From assembly GCA_949286525.1 (NCBI GenBank), contig CASECT010000031.1, forward strand, positions 1-41,761: DNA of 41,761 nucleotides. The letters run 5' to 3'. Below, piece by piece: positions 1 to 7,623 of the stretch (position 1 is its first letter; every line of letters starts with the position of its first letter). Below the pieces are notes generated by a model, which did not search any database, was not told where the DNA came from, and saw nothing but the letters and a program-made list of their open reading frames with translations. The position numbers were made by a program, and so were the translations under genes. This DNA comes from an uncultured Eubacteriales bacterium (lineage in GTDB: Bacteria; Bacillota; Clostridia; Lachnospirales; Lachnospiraceae).

Positions 1-975
1 GGAAGTCATATGTACCTGGGGGATACTTCCGTCCTCCAAAATTTTGACTTCCTCAGCGCATCCCTGCCGGGAGAACATGCTGCGGTTGGTTGGTCTGTGG
101 TAAAAGATGTAGTATTTCCCGTCAATAATTTCCAGGCCGCCGTGGTCGTTGCCGTAGCAATAGACCGGAACACTGTCCTCCTCTCCCGGAAAGAGATCGC
201 AGTTGCTGACGATCACGCCGCCGTACCGATATCCGCCGTCGGGGCGGTCGCTGACGGCATAGCAGAGTTCATGACAGCTGACCGAAGAATACACCAGATA
301 ATAGTTTCCTCTGATCTTTCGGATAGAACTGGCCTCAAAGAATTCGTGTCCCTCAAATCCTGTCCCCTCCGACTCCCCGAGGGTCGGAAGCATTTTTCTC
401 GGTTCCGTCTTGATCGTGATCATGTCGTCGGAAAGCTCCATGACCACCGAAGCCTTCGGCTCCTTGCCGATATCTCTCGGCACTCTGGGTCCGTTTCCGG
501 AATACAGATAGATGGATCCGTCGTCGTCGATGAAGATCCCCGGATCAAACTGGACGGTATCCCCCTCCCGCTCTCCGATAATACCGCCGGAGGCATCCTG
601 TACCAGACCGTAAAACGCATACTGTCCCGCCGGCGTATCACAGACCGCAACGCCGATGGAACGGATCTTATCGTCCGGGCAGTAGTAGAGATAGTAGCGG
701 CCGTCCTTTCCCTTTACCACGTCCGGCGCCCAGAGCTCATGGTTTCCATCTTTCATTCTGGGATCCTGGGTCTTTTTGTAGATGACGCCCTCATAGCGCC
801 ATTCCTTCAGATTTTTCACGTCCGCGGAATAGCACACATAGTCGTTGAGACAGAATTTCTTTCCGTCAAACCGGTCGTGACTCCCGTAGATATATACCCG
901 GTCTCCGAACACATGGGGTTCCCCGTCCGGGATATACTCGTACAGCGGCAGATAGGGGTTCAGTGCCTGTTTCAT
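1..975 (-). CDS. Glycoside hydrolase family 43 protein (3' end beyond window)
   Basis: The reading frame starts at the ATG at 975 behind AGGAGG and stays open to base 1, giving 325 codons without a stop, so the C-terminus lies outside the window. GH43 enzymes are five-bladed beta-propeller arabinofuranosidases or xylosidases that trim plant or mucin glycans. Visible family features are the N-terminal blade with YIYGSHDRFDG (about residues 28-38), ELWAPDVVKGKDGRYYLYY (about 80-98), FDPGIFIDDDG (143-153, the pKa-modulating Asp region) and GHEFFEASS (209-217) with the probable acid Glu214. No signal peptide is seen, so it is probably cytoplasmic and acts on imported oligosaccharides. It is divergent from the AraC regulator at 1107, the likely controller. 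Family is confident; substrate cannot be told. Confidence 0.88.
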   Translation of the reverse strand, partial: MKQALNPYLPLYEYIPDGEPHVFGDRVYIYGSHDRFDGKKFCLNDYVCYSADVKNLKEWRYEGVIYKKTQDPRMKDGNHELWAPDVVKGKDGRYYLYYCPDDKIRSIGVAVCDTPAGQYAFYGLVQDASGGIIGEREGDTVQFDPGIFIDDDGSIYLYSGNGPRVPRDIGKEPKASVVMELSDDMITIKTEPRKMLPTLGESEGTGFEGHEFFEASSIRKIRGNYYLVYSSVSCHELCYAVSDRPDGGYRYGGVIVSNCDLFPGEEDSVPVYCYGNDHGGLEIIDGKYYIFYHRPTNRSMFSRQGCAEEVKILEDGSIPQVHMTS

Positions 976-1006
976 GTTGTTTTCCTCCTGACATTGATTT
1001 TTTCCT

Positions 1007-1042
1007 ATTCTACTTGAAATACCCGTAAAAATCATTTACGAT
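1007..1042. promoter_or_regulatory. Overlapping divergent promoters with a 17-bp palindrome between GH43 and araC
   Basis: On the plus strand TTGAAA (1014-1019), a 17-bp spacer and TACGAT (1037-1042) form a promoter for the AraC gene. On the minus strand TAGAAT (1012-1007) can serve GH43, with a poor -35 near 1035-1030. A perfect inverted repeat CGTAAA-N5-TTTACG (1024-1040) sits in the spacer of the first and over the -35 of the second. One bound regulator could control both directions; that is inference. Confidence 0.45.
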
Positions 1043-1106
1043 AAAAGTCATAAAATTCTCTTTTTCGGACATCTCAAAGTTTGCAATACCAGAAAGAAGG
1101 TTATCC

Positions 1107-2222
1107 ATGAAACAGCCCACCCATCCCCCGTATCTCCCCATGAGTGATCTGGAAAAACAGCTGAAGCGCTGCTTTTTCTCAAGACCTGATCTGGCGGGGA
1201 AAATTCTGACCCCCGACGAGCTCTCCTCCTATATCTTCTGGCTGGTAACTACCCAGCGTTCCCTCCCGGAAGCGCATCCTCCTATGGCCGCCCCCATTGC
1301 CGGCATTCTCAGCGCCGGCGCGGATACCGTTTCTCTGAAAAAAGCCCTTGCCGCCTGCTTCGGCGAGCAGGATGAATCCCGCTACCTCCCGGAGAAAAAA
1401 GATATCTCCCTGGACCGCATGATGCGCTATATGCCGGCCCACTGGCACACCTCCGACAGCTTTGAACTCTACTATGTCTTCTCCGGGGAGTGCCCGATCC
1501 ATTTTCCGGGGGAAACTGTGGTCTGCCATCCCGGTTCCGTGTTGATCGCCGCCCCCGGCGCCCTCCACGCCACGCCCTGCTACGGAGATGACCGGGTGCT
1601 GATGACCTCCCTGGTCCGGGCCAGCACCTTTGAACATGTCTTCTGGAACCAGCTCAACTCCCAGAATCTGATGTCTGTCTTCTTCCGCCAGGCGCTGCAT
1701 CAGGGAGGATCCGCCGCCTACCTCTGGTTCGATACCCCCAGGGACAGAGAATTGGAAGATCTTCTGACCTGCATGGAGCAGGAACTGTCCCAGGAACTCC
1801 CCTACAGTTCCCAGATGGTCAACACTCTCATGAGCGCCTTTTTCCTTCTGCTTCTGCGGCGCTACGAACGGACAGCTCAGCTTCCCCGGACGGGAGATCT
1901 ACACTGGAAACGGAAATTTTCCTCCCTCTTCCAGTACATTCAGGACCACGCCGCCACGACTTCCCTCCCCGAGATTGCCGCCCGCTTCCACTACAGCGAA
2001 CGGCAGATCAGCCGCATTGTGAAAATGTGTACCGGCATGAACTACGCCCATCTGATCACAAAGCTTCGCATGGAAAAGGCTGCCCTGCTGTTAAAGCAGA
2101 GCAGCCTTACCATGGATGAGATCGCCGCCGCCGTGGGTTATTCCGGCGTCAGCAGCTTTTACCGGGCTTTCGAGCAGTACTACTCCTGTTCCCCGGGCAG
2201 CTACCGGAAAACCAACCTCTGA
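1107..2222 (+). CDS. AraC-family transcriptional regulator
   Basis: This 371-residue protein has an N-terminal cupin-type sensor region (about 105-160, with HWHTSDSFELYYVFSGE and PGSVLIAAPGALHA) and a C-terminal AraC double helix-turn-helix (about 265-370), including FHYSERQISRIVKMCTGM and the signature GYSGVSSFYRAFEQYYSCSPG. The start at 1107 is supported by AGAAAGAAGG upstream. Regulators of this layout usually bind a sugar and activate nearby hydrolase or transporter genes. Its divergence from the GH43 gene suggests that target. It converges on the GH3 gene, and the 102 bp between them hold no clear terminator. The inducer cannot be inferred. Confidence 0.88.
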   Translation: MKQPTHPPYLPMSDLEKQLKRCFFSRPDLAGKILTPDELSSYIFWLVTTQRSLPEAHPPMAAPIAGILSAGADTVSLKKALAACFGEQDESRYLPEKKDISLDRMMRYMPAHWHTSDSFELYYVFSGECPIHFPGETVVCHPGSVLIAAPGALHATPCYGDDRVLMTSLVRASTFEHVFWNQLNSQNLMSVFFRQALHQGGSAAYLWFDTPRDRELEDLLTCMEQELSQELPYSSQMVNTLMSAFFLLLLRRYERTAQLPRTGDLHWKRKFSSLFQYIQDHAATTSLPEIAARFHYSERQISRIVKMCTGMNYAHLITKLRMEKAALLLKQSSLTMDEIAAAVGYSGVSSFYRAFEQYYSCSPGSYRKTNL

Positions 2223-2324
2223 CATAGCCAGTGGCATAACCGGTTTTCTATGCCCGGGACAGCTGTTTGCAGCAGCATCCGATGTGAAAAACGTTCCGGC
2301 GGCAGCTGTGTCGAAAGTTTCCGC

Positions 2325-4430
2325 TCAGTTCAGTTCCAGCTCCCGGGCGCAGTCCATAGCCTGGCGGCTGTCAAACCCGGTGTAGATCGTGTAGGCGGGA
2401 TCCAGAATCCACTCGCCTCTGTCCCAGAACCGCAGCTCTTCCGTCGGGATCCGAATCTCTACCGCCTTTTCCTCCCCGGCGGGAACTTCCACCCGGGCGA
2501 TTCCCTTCAGAAGCTTGACAGGACGGTCCGCCCCGTCCGCGGCCCCATTGCTTCCCGCGTAGACCTGCACCACCTGGGCGCCGTCCACGCTTCCGGTATT
2601 GCGCACCGTCGCGCGCACCAGAACCCCGTCCGGATCTCTGGAAACCTCCACATCCTCCAGAGCGAAATCGGTGTAGCTCTTTCCGTAGCCGAAGGAATAG
2701 GCCGCGTCTTTCCCCTCCTTATCCAGAAGCGTGTAGCCGTGATAATAGCCGTAGGTAATCTCATAGGGCTTGTCGCCAATGTATTTGAAGGAAGGGTAAT
2801 CCTCCTCCTTTTTTGCCACTGTGAAGGGCAGATGGCCGCTGAAGTTCTTCGCGCCGGATAAGAGGTTTGCCAGAGCCCTGCCGCCCTCGCAGCCGGCATA
2901 GTAGTTCATCACGATGGCGTCCGCGTACTCCTTCCACTCGTCCACAAGGATGGCGCAGCCGGAGAACAGAACCGCCACCACTTTCTTTCCCGCCTTCTTC
3001 AGGCCCTTAATCAGATCCACTTCCTCCCGGGAGAGACGCAGTCGCAGCCGGTCTCCGCCGCCGTCCTTCGGCTTCTCGGTCAGAGCGTAATTTGTGTTGA
3101 CAAAGTATTCGCCCTCGCCCTTGTAATCAAATCCCACACAGACCACAGCCACATCGCCCTCTGCCCGGATGGCCGCGCTGTTTTCCACCGGCTTCGGATC
3201 CTTCTTGGGATTGGCTGTGTTGCTTGCCCCCGCCAGGGTTGTTTTCGCAAAGACCTCCCGGAGGCCCTGATAGGGCGTGACAACCTCGGGATCATACACC
3301 CGGCTGGACCCGTGATCCCCGGTGTTCGCCACATCGGCGTAGGGGCCGCAGACGATGACCGGGGTATCCTTTGCCAGGGGCAGCACGCCGTTATTCTCCA
3401 GCAGCACCATACCCTTCTCCGCGGCCTCCAGAGCCAGTGCCCGGTGCTCTTTGCTTCGAACCACGCTCATGGGACGCTTTCTGATCTTCGGCTCCATGCG
3501 AAGGAGCGCCCGCAGGATATTATCCACCGCCCGGTCGATGTGCTCCTCGTTCAAAAGGCCCTTCTTCAGGCACTTCCTGATGTTTCCCTCGCTGTATTTC
3601 ATGGTAAACATCATCTCCAGATCCAGCCCTGCCCGCAGGGAGTGTTCCGCGTTGTACACGCCCCAGACAAAGTCGCTCATGACAAAGCCGTCAAATCCCC
3701 ACTCCCTCCGGAGAATGTCAGTCAGAAGCTTCTTGTTCTCACAGCAGTGGTACTCCTCGTAGCGGTTGTAGGCGCCCATGATACTCTGAGCGCCGGCATC
3801 CACGCACTTCTTGAAATGGGGCAGATACACCTCGTGGAGGGCCCGATCGTCGATGTGCACATCCACATAGAACCGCAGATCCTCCATACTGTTCAGCGCA
3901 AAGTGTTTCACGCAGGCGATCACTCCCTCCTCCTGAAGGGAGACGGTCAGCGATCTGCCAAACTCTCCCAGAAGGAAGGGGTCCTCCCCGTAGCTCTCCT
4001 GGGTTCGCCCCCAGCGGGGATTGCGCACCAGGTTGATGCAGACACCGGCAAAGAGGTTCGCCCCCTGGGCGATGGCCTCGTCCGCGATGGCCTTTCCCAC
4101 CCGATACTCCAGGGACGGATCAAAACTGGAGGCCCTTACCATTGAGGAGGGGAAACAGGTGGATTCCCCCATAACCACTCCTCTCGGCCCGTCGGTAAAG
4201 AGCACCGGCGGAATCCCCAGCCGTTTGCATCCCCCGCCGGGCAGTGCGTGCACGTTATAATTGCGCCCGGTTTTGATCAAATCCCTCTGAATCTGAGCGA
4301 TCGGATGTCCGGAAAGCATGTAAATCTTCTCCTTCAGGCTCATCTGCTTCCGAAGACTCTGCAGAATCTCCTCCCGCCTGTTCTCATCCTCCGTTTTCTG
4401 ATATTGCGCTGCCGCCTCCCTGTAATCCAT
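2325..4430 (-). CDS. Glycoside hydrolase family 3 (beta-glucosidase/xylosidase-like)
   Basis: This 701-residue GH3 enzyme lacks a signal peptide, so it is probably cytoplasmic. The N-terminal barrel carries FTDGPRGV (about 78-85), NPRWGRTQESYGEDP (about 137-151), VKHFALNS (173-180) and GFVMSDF with the predicted nucleophile Asp253. The second domain contains EGMVLLENNGVLPL and the C-terminus is fibronectin-III-like, the usual order for beta-glucosidases of this size. It should hydrolyse beta-linked glycosides by a retaining mechanism. The start at 4430 follows AGGAGGAGGAACAG. It is divergent from a TetR-type regulator, with a promoter and palindrome between them. Family is near certain; specificity (glucoside, xyloside or other) is not determinable here. 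Confidence 0.92.
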   Translation of the reverse strand: MDYREAAAQYQKTEDENRREEILQSLRKQMSLKEKIYMLSGHPIAQIQRDLIKTGRNYNVHALPGGGCKRLGIPPVLFTDGPRGVVMGESTCFPSSMVRASSFDPSLEYRVGKAIADEAIAQGANLFAGVCINLVRNPRWGRTQESYGEDPFLLGEFGRSLTVSLQEEGVIACVKHFALNSMEDLRFYVDVHIDDRALHEVYLPHFKKCVDAGAQSIMGAYNRYEEYHCCENKKLLTDILRREWGFDGFVMSDFVWGVYNAEHSLRAGLDLEMMFTMKYSEGNIRKCLKKGLLNEEHIDRAVDNILRALLRMEPKIRKRPMSVVRSKEHRALALEAAEKGMVLLENNGVLPLAKDTPVIVCGPYADVANTGDHGSSRVYDPEVVTPYQGLREVFAKTTLAGASNTANPKKDPKPVENSAAIRAEGDVAVVCVGFDYKGEGEYFVNTNYALTEKPKDGGGDRLRLRLSREEVDLIKGLKKAGKKVVAVLFSGCAILVDEWKEYADAIVMNYYAGCEGGRALANLLSGAKNFSGHLPFTVAKKEEDYPSFKYIGDKPYEITYGYYHGYTLLDKEGKDAAYSFGYGKSYTDFALEDVEVSRDPDGVLVRATVRNTGSVDGAQVVQVYAGSNGAADGADRPVKLLKGIARVEVPAGEEKAVEIRIPTEELRFWDRGEWILDPAYTIYTGFDSRQAMDCARELELN

Positions 4431-4470
4431 CTGTTCCTCCTCCTTAACATTTTTAACAACTTAAAATTTT

Positions 4471-4487
4471 ATCAACACACTGTTGAT
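4471..4487. promoter_or_regulatory. 17-bp palindromic candidate operator in the GH3 leader
   Basis: ATCAACA-CAC-TGTTGAT is a perfect 7+3+7 inverted repeat. It lies just downstream of the predicted GH3 transcription start, a position from which a bound repressor blocks transcription. The divergent TetR-family gene at 4613 is the obvious candidate, but no protein-operator link can be shown from sequence. Confidence 0.45.
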
Positions 4488-4503
4488 TTTTGAAGTTATC
4501 TCC

Positions 4504-4532
4504 ATTATGCTATAGGAAGAAGACATTGACAA
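4504..4532 (-). promoter_or_regulatory. Sigma-A-type promoter of the GH3 gene
   Basis: On the minus strand TTGTCA (4532-4527), a 17-bp spacer and CATAAT (4509-4504) match the housekeeping consensus. The plus strand has TTGACA at 4526-4531 over the same bases, so the -35 of the divergent TetR gene may overlap it. Confidence 0.6.
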
Positions 4533-4612
4533 TAAGCAGTTTTTCTCCATCTGAAAGTTACTGAACAGATTTCGAAAAAGTGTCAAAAAATTATGTGAAG
4601 GGAGAAATTTTC

Positions 4613-5179
4613 ATGAAAAATCCGGATACGAGAGTACAGTTTACCCGCAATGCCCTAAAGAAGGCCCTGCTGACCCTGATGAAAGAAAAAAACGTAGACA
4701 AAATTACCGTAAAGGAACTGTGCGAGACTGCCGGCATTAACCGGGGCACCTTCTATCTCCACTACGACAGTCCCTCCGCTCTGCAAAAAGACATGGAGGA
4801 TCAGTTTCTCAATGAATATATGGAACTCTTCCGATCCTACTGGGATACAAAACGGGATCGGAATCTGATGACACTGCTCTTTGACCGTATCCGGGAAAAC
4901 CGGGACTTCTGCCTGCTTATGATGGGACCCAACGGCGATCCCGCTCTCCTTCAGCGGATGCTGAATATCATGCGCGACGGTGTCCTGGATGAATGGCAAA
5001 AAGAATTCCCGGCATATGACCGCCGGGAATTGGATTTTCTGTTTGACTATGTTTTCAACGGTTCCATGACGCTGATGATGGGATGGCTGGAAGACCCGAA
5101 AGGACTTTCCGCCGATGCATTTTCCCGGCGTATGGAGCGCCTGGGACACTACTCTCTGCTGGCAGTCGCCGAATTCTGA
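4613..5179 (+). CDS. TetR/AcrR-family transcriptional regulator
   Basis: From the ATG at 4613, behind GAAGGGAG, this encodes 188 residues. An upstream in-frame GTG at 4580 lacks a ribosome site and is rejected. The N-terminal helix-turn-helix is typical of TetR proteins (KITVKELCETAGINRGTFYL, about residues 31-50). The rest is an all-helical ligand/dimerisation domain resembling the C-terminal domain of YxaF/DhaS-like Firmicutes regulators. It is divergent from GH3, whose leader carries a palindrome, so repression of GH3 and of itself is a reasonable guess. It converges on argS with 35 bp between stops. Confidence 0.88.
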   Translation: MKNPDTRVQFTRNALKKALLTLMKEKNVDKITVKELCETAGINRGTFYLHYDSPSALQKDMEDQFLNEYMELFRSYWDTKRDRNLMTLLFDRIRENRDFCLLMMGPNGDPALLQRMLNIMRDGVLDEWQKEFPAYDRRELDFLFDYVFNGSMTLMMGWLEDPKGLSADAFSRRMERLGHYSLLAVAEF

Positions 5180-5214
5180 AAAGCAACCGCATTCCGCATG
5201 GCCAAATCCGCATG

Positions 5215-6981
5215 CTACATCCGCTCCGGCGCCTCAAAGCCCAGCAGATCGATGCACTGCTCCAGAATGTCTCTGGTCAGCTCCAGCAGACGTACAAACC
5301 CTGCCTGCTTTTTCTCGTCGGCCTCGCCCATGATATTGTTCTCATGGTAGAACCGGTTGAAGGCGTTGGCCAGCTCGTAAATGTAGGCGCACACCTTGTG
5401 GGGGGCCGTCTCCTCGTATGCTCCGCGGATGGCGGCGTTAAACTGGGAGAGAGACAGCATCAGATCTTTCTGACTCGCCGTCTCAGCGGGCAAAATCTCC
5501 GCTCCCTCCGCCGACTTTCCGCTGGCCGCGTACTTCTTCAGAATCGATTTGATGCGGACGATGGTGTAGAGGATATAGGGGCCGGTATTTCCCTCGAAGG
5601 AGGTAAAGCGGTCCACATCGAACACATAGTCCTTGGAGGCCTGATTGGAGAGATCTCCGTACTTGATGGCGGAAAGGGCCACGATTTTGGCCGTATTTCT
5701 CGCCTCCTCCTCCGACATGGTGTGGTTCTCTATGATCTTCTCATACATCTTCTCGTCCACTTCATTTACCAGCGTCTCCAGACGCATCACGCCGCCCTCT
5801 CTGGTCTTGAAGGGTCTTCCGTCCTTACCGTTCATGGTGCCGAAGCCCACAAACTTCAGCTCGGTGTCCGGATCCACAATCCCGGTCTTTCTCGCGCAGC
5901 GGAACACCTGGGTAAAGTACAGCTCCTGGCGCTTGTCTACCACATAGATGACCTCGTCGGGATGGTAATCCTTCATCCTCCACACCAGGGTAGCCAGATC
6001 CGTGGTGTTGTAAAGAGACGCCCCGTCGGATTTGAGGATCATACAGGGGGGAATCTCCTTGGCATCGGAATCCTCCTTCACGTCCACCACAAGGGCCCCT
6101 TCACTGATATAGGCATACCCGTCGTCCTTCATCTTCTGAACCATATCCGGAATATAGGGCTGCGCGTCGGACTCTCCCTTCCACAGTTCGAAGGAGACGT
6201 TCAGGTTCTCATAATTTTTCTTCAGATCCGTCACGGACACATCGAGAATATGTTTCAGCAGCGCCTGATAACCCCGGTTGCCGTGCTGAAGCTCGTAGGT
6301 GGCAGCCATAGCCGCCTCCTTGTAGGCGGGATCCTCTTTCGACTTGCCGCTGGCGGTGGGATAAATCTCCTCCAGCTCGCCGATGGTAAAGGGGGCTTCC
6401 TTCGGATATTCCCCGGTATAGTCCGGATCAAAATAGACCAGATCCGGCTGACGCAGTTTTAACTCTGTGATAATCAGGCCCATCTGCAGTCCCCAGTCTC
6501 CCAGGTGTACATCGCCGATACAGTTATGTCCCATATATTTGCCAATGCGCTTGATGCTCTCGCCGATGATGGCGGAACGCAGATGCCCCACATGGAGGGG
6601 CTTGGCCACGTTGGGGCCGCCGTAATCGATCATGATGGTCTTTGGCTTTTCCACTGTCTCCAGGCCGAACCGGCCATCCTCGGACATCTCGCCCACATAC
6701 TTCGCGAGAAACTCCTCCGAGAGCTTCAGGTTCAGAAAGCCGGGCTTGCAGGGCTCCGCCATGGAAAACATCCCATTGCCCTTCAAAGCCTCAGCCACCT
6801 CCTGGGCGATGAGGATCGGCGCTTTCTTATAAGCCTTCGCCGCGGCCATCGCCCCGTTGCACTGAAACTCGCACAGATCCGGGCGGTTGGACAGGGAAAC
6901 CTTGCCGTACTTCTCCTCATATCCGCAGGATACGAAGGCCTTTGTCACTTCTTCCGTTATTAAAGTTAAAACTTCTCTCAT
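5215..6981 (-). CDS. argS: Arginyl-tRNA synthetase
   Basis: This class I synthetase of 588 residues charges tRNA-Arg. Visible are the N-terminal Add-1 (tRNA D-loop binding) domain, the HIGH-type motif in GPNVAKPLHVGHLRS (about 131-145), the Rossmann catalytic core, a degenerate KMSK region around GTMNGKDGRPFKTREGG, and the all-helical DALR anticodon-binding C-terminus from about residue 465. The ATG at 6981 is preferred because GAAAGGAAC lies just upstream; a 13-codon extension to 7020 has no ribosome site. It follows queT by 40 bp on the same strand with no terminator seen, so it may share that transcript. No T-box precedes it. Confidence 0.96.
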   Translation of the reverse strand: MREVLTLITEEVTKAFVSCGYEEKYGKVSLSNRPDLCEFQCNGAMAAAKAYKKAPILIAQEVAEALKGNGMFSMAEPCKPGFLNLKLSEEFLAKYVGEMSEDGRFGLETVEKPKTIMIDYGGPNVAKPLHVGHLRSAIIGESIKRIGKYMGHNCIGDVHLGDWGLQMGLIITELKLRQPDLVYFDPDYTGEYPKEAPFTIGELEEIYPTASGKSKEDPAYKEAAMAATYELQHGNRGYQALLKHILDVSVTDLKKNYENLNVSFELWKGESDAQPYIPDMVQKMKDDGYAYISEGALVVDVKEDSDAKEIPPCMILKSDGASLYNTTDLATLVWRMKDYHPDEVIYVVDKRQELYFTQVFRCARKTGIVDPDTELKFVGFGTMNGKDGRPFKTREGGVMRLETLVNEVDEKMYEKIIENHTMSEEEARNTAKIVALSAIKYGDLSNQASKDYVFDVDRFTSFEGNTGPYILYTIVRIKSILKKYAASGKSAEGAEILPAETASQKDLMLSLSQFNAAIRGAYEETAPHKVCAYIYELANAFNRFYHENNIMGEADEKKQAGFVRLLELTRDILEQCIDLLGFEAPERM

Positions 6982-7021
6982 CTCTGTTCCTTTCAGACAC
7001 CCGCTGTAACATCCGGGCATC

Positions 7022-7507
7022 TCACCTGAAGATTGCTTTGCGCTGCCGATACAGAACTTTGTATAACAGCATTCCCAGAATGCAGACGGAGATAACCTCC
7101 CCCGCTCCCACGGTAACCGCCAGATACCAGACAGCGTCCGGCACTCCGTACGCGTACTGAAGCACCAGGGGCACCACGATCATATTTGCCGCCACCGGCG
7201 GAAGGGTAAACACAAATTTGTGGTTCCGCAGCAGATAGGTTCCGATGGCTCCTGCCAGGGTTGCCAGACTTCCGAAAAGAATATCCCAGATCACGCACCC
7301 GGTCAGGATATTGCTCAGAAGGCACCCGATAAACAGCCCCGGTATCGCTGCCGGCGTAAACACCGGAAGGATACACAGCATCTCGGAAAGCCGGATCTGA
7401 ATGACTCCGCTGGCCAGTCCAAATAGGTTGGCGATATAGGTCAGCACAACATAGAGGGCCGCGATCACGGCAGCCTGGGTCAAAAACAACGCACTCTTCT
7501 TTTCCAT
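7022..7507 (-). CDS. queT: QueT-family queuosine-precursor ECF transporter S component
   Basis: This 161-residue, very hydrophobic protein has about five or six membrane helices and matches the QueT family (QVIQIRLSEMLCILPVF-like core, here VIQIRLSEMLCILPVFTPAA, and the later GSLATLAGAIGTYLLR). QueT is the substrate-binding S component of an energy-coupling-factor transporter for preQ1 or preQ0. The shared EcfA/EcfT energising module is not in this window. A preQ1-I riboswitch immediately upstream supports the assignment independently. A second queuosine gene, queA, lies at 32.4-33.5 kb. The organism therefore probably salvages queuosine precursors, though de novo genes elsewhere cannot be excluded. 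Confidence 0.9.
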   Translation of the reverse strand: MEKKSALFLTQAAVIAALYVVLTYIANLFGLASGVIQIRLSEMLCILPVFTPAAIPGLFIGCLLSNILTGCVIWDILFGSLATLAGAIGTYLLRNHKFVFTLPPVAANMIVVPLVLQYAYGVPDAVWYLAVTVGAGEVISVCILGMLLYKVLYRQRKAIFR

Positions 7508-7518
7508 ATTCTTTTTTC

Positions 7519-7562
7519 ACTCCTTAGTTTTGTTTTACGTGTGGATGGTTTCGAACACACGA
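7519..7562 (-). ncRNA. preQ1-I (type 1) riboswitch aptamer
   Basis: Reading the minus strand, a perfect 6-bp stem CGTGTG/CACACG encloses the loop TTCGAAACCATC. It is followed by the A-rich tail TAAAACAAAACTAAGGAG. GUUCG..ACCAUC and AACUAAGG are characteristic of class I preQ1 aptamers. The 3' end of the pseudoknot is the ribosome-binding site of queT itself, so ligand binding should hide AAGGAG and shut translation. A likely promoter is the extended -10 TGTTAGAAT (7600-7592). A separate small hairpin (ATTGG/CCAAT, 7569-7586) precedes the aptamer. Confidence 0.85.
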
Positions 7563-7623
7563 TTTTCCATTGGCTGTACAACCAATACGGTATTCTAACA
7601 CACTCTCCCGCAAAATGGAAGAA

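Noticed and set aside
2233-2254. Inverted repeat GGCATA/TATGCC between convergent araC and GH3
   Set aside because: A short stem with a 10-nt loop and no T-tract on either strand; too weak to call a terminator.
5083-6462. Plus-strand open frame of 459 codons
   Set aside because: It is antisense to argS and starts inside the TetR gene; no domain and no start signal.
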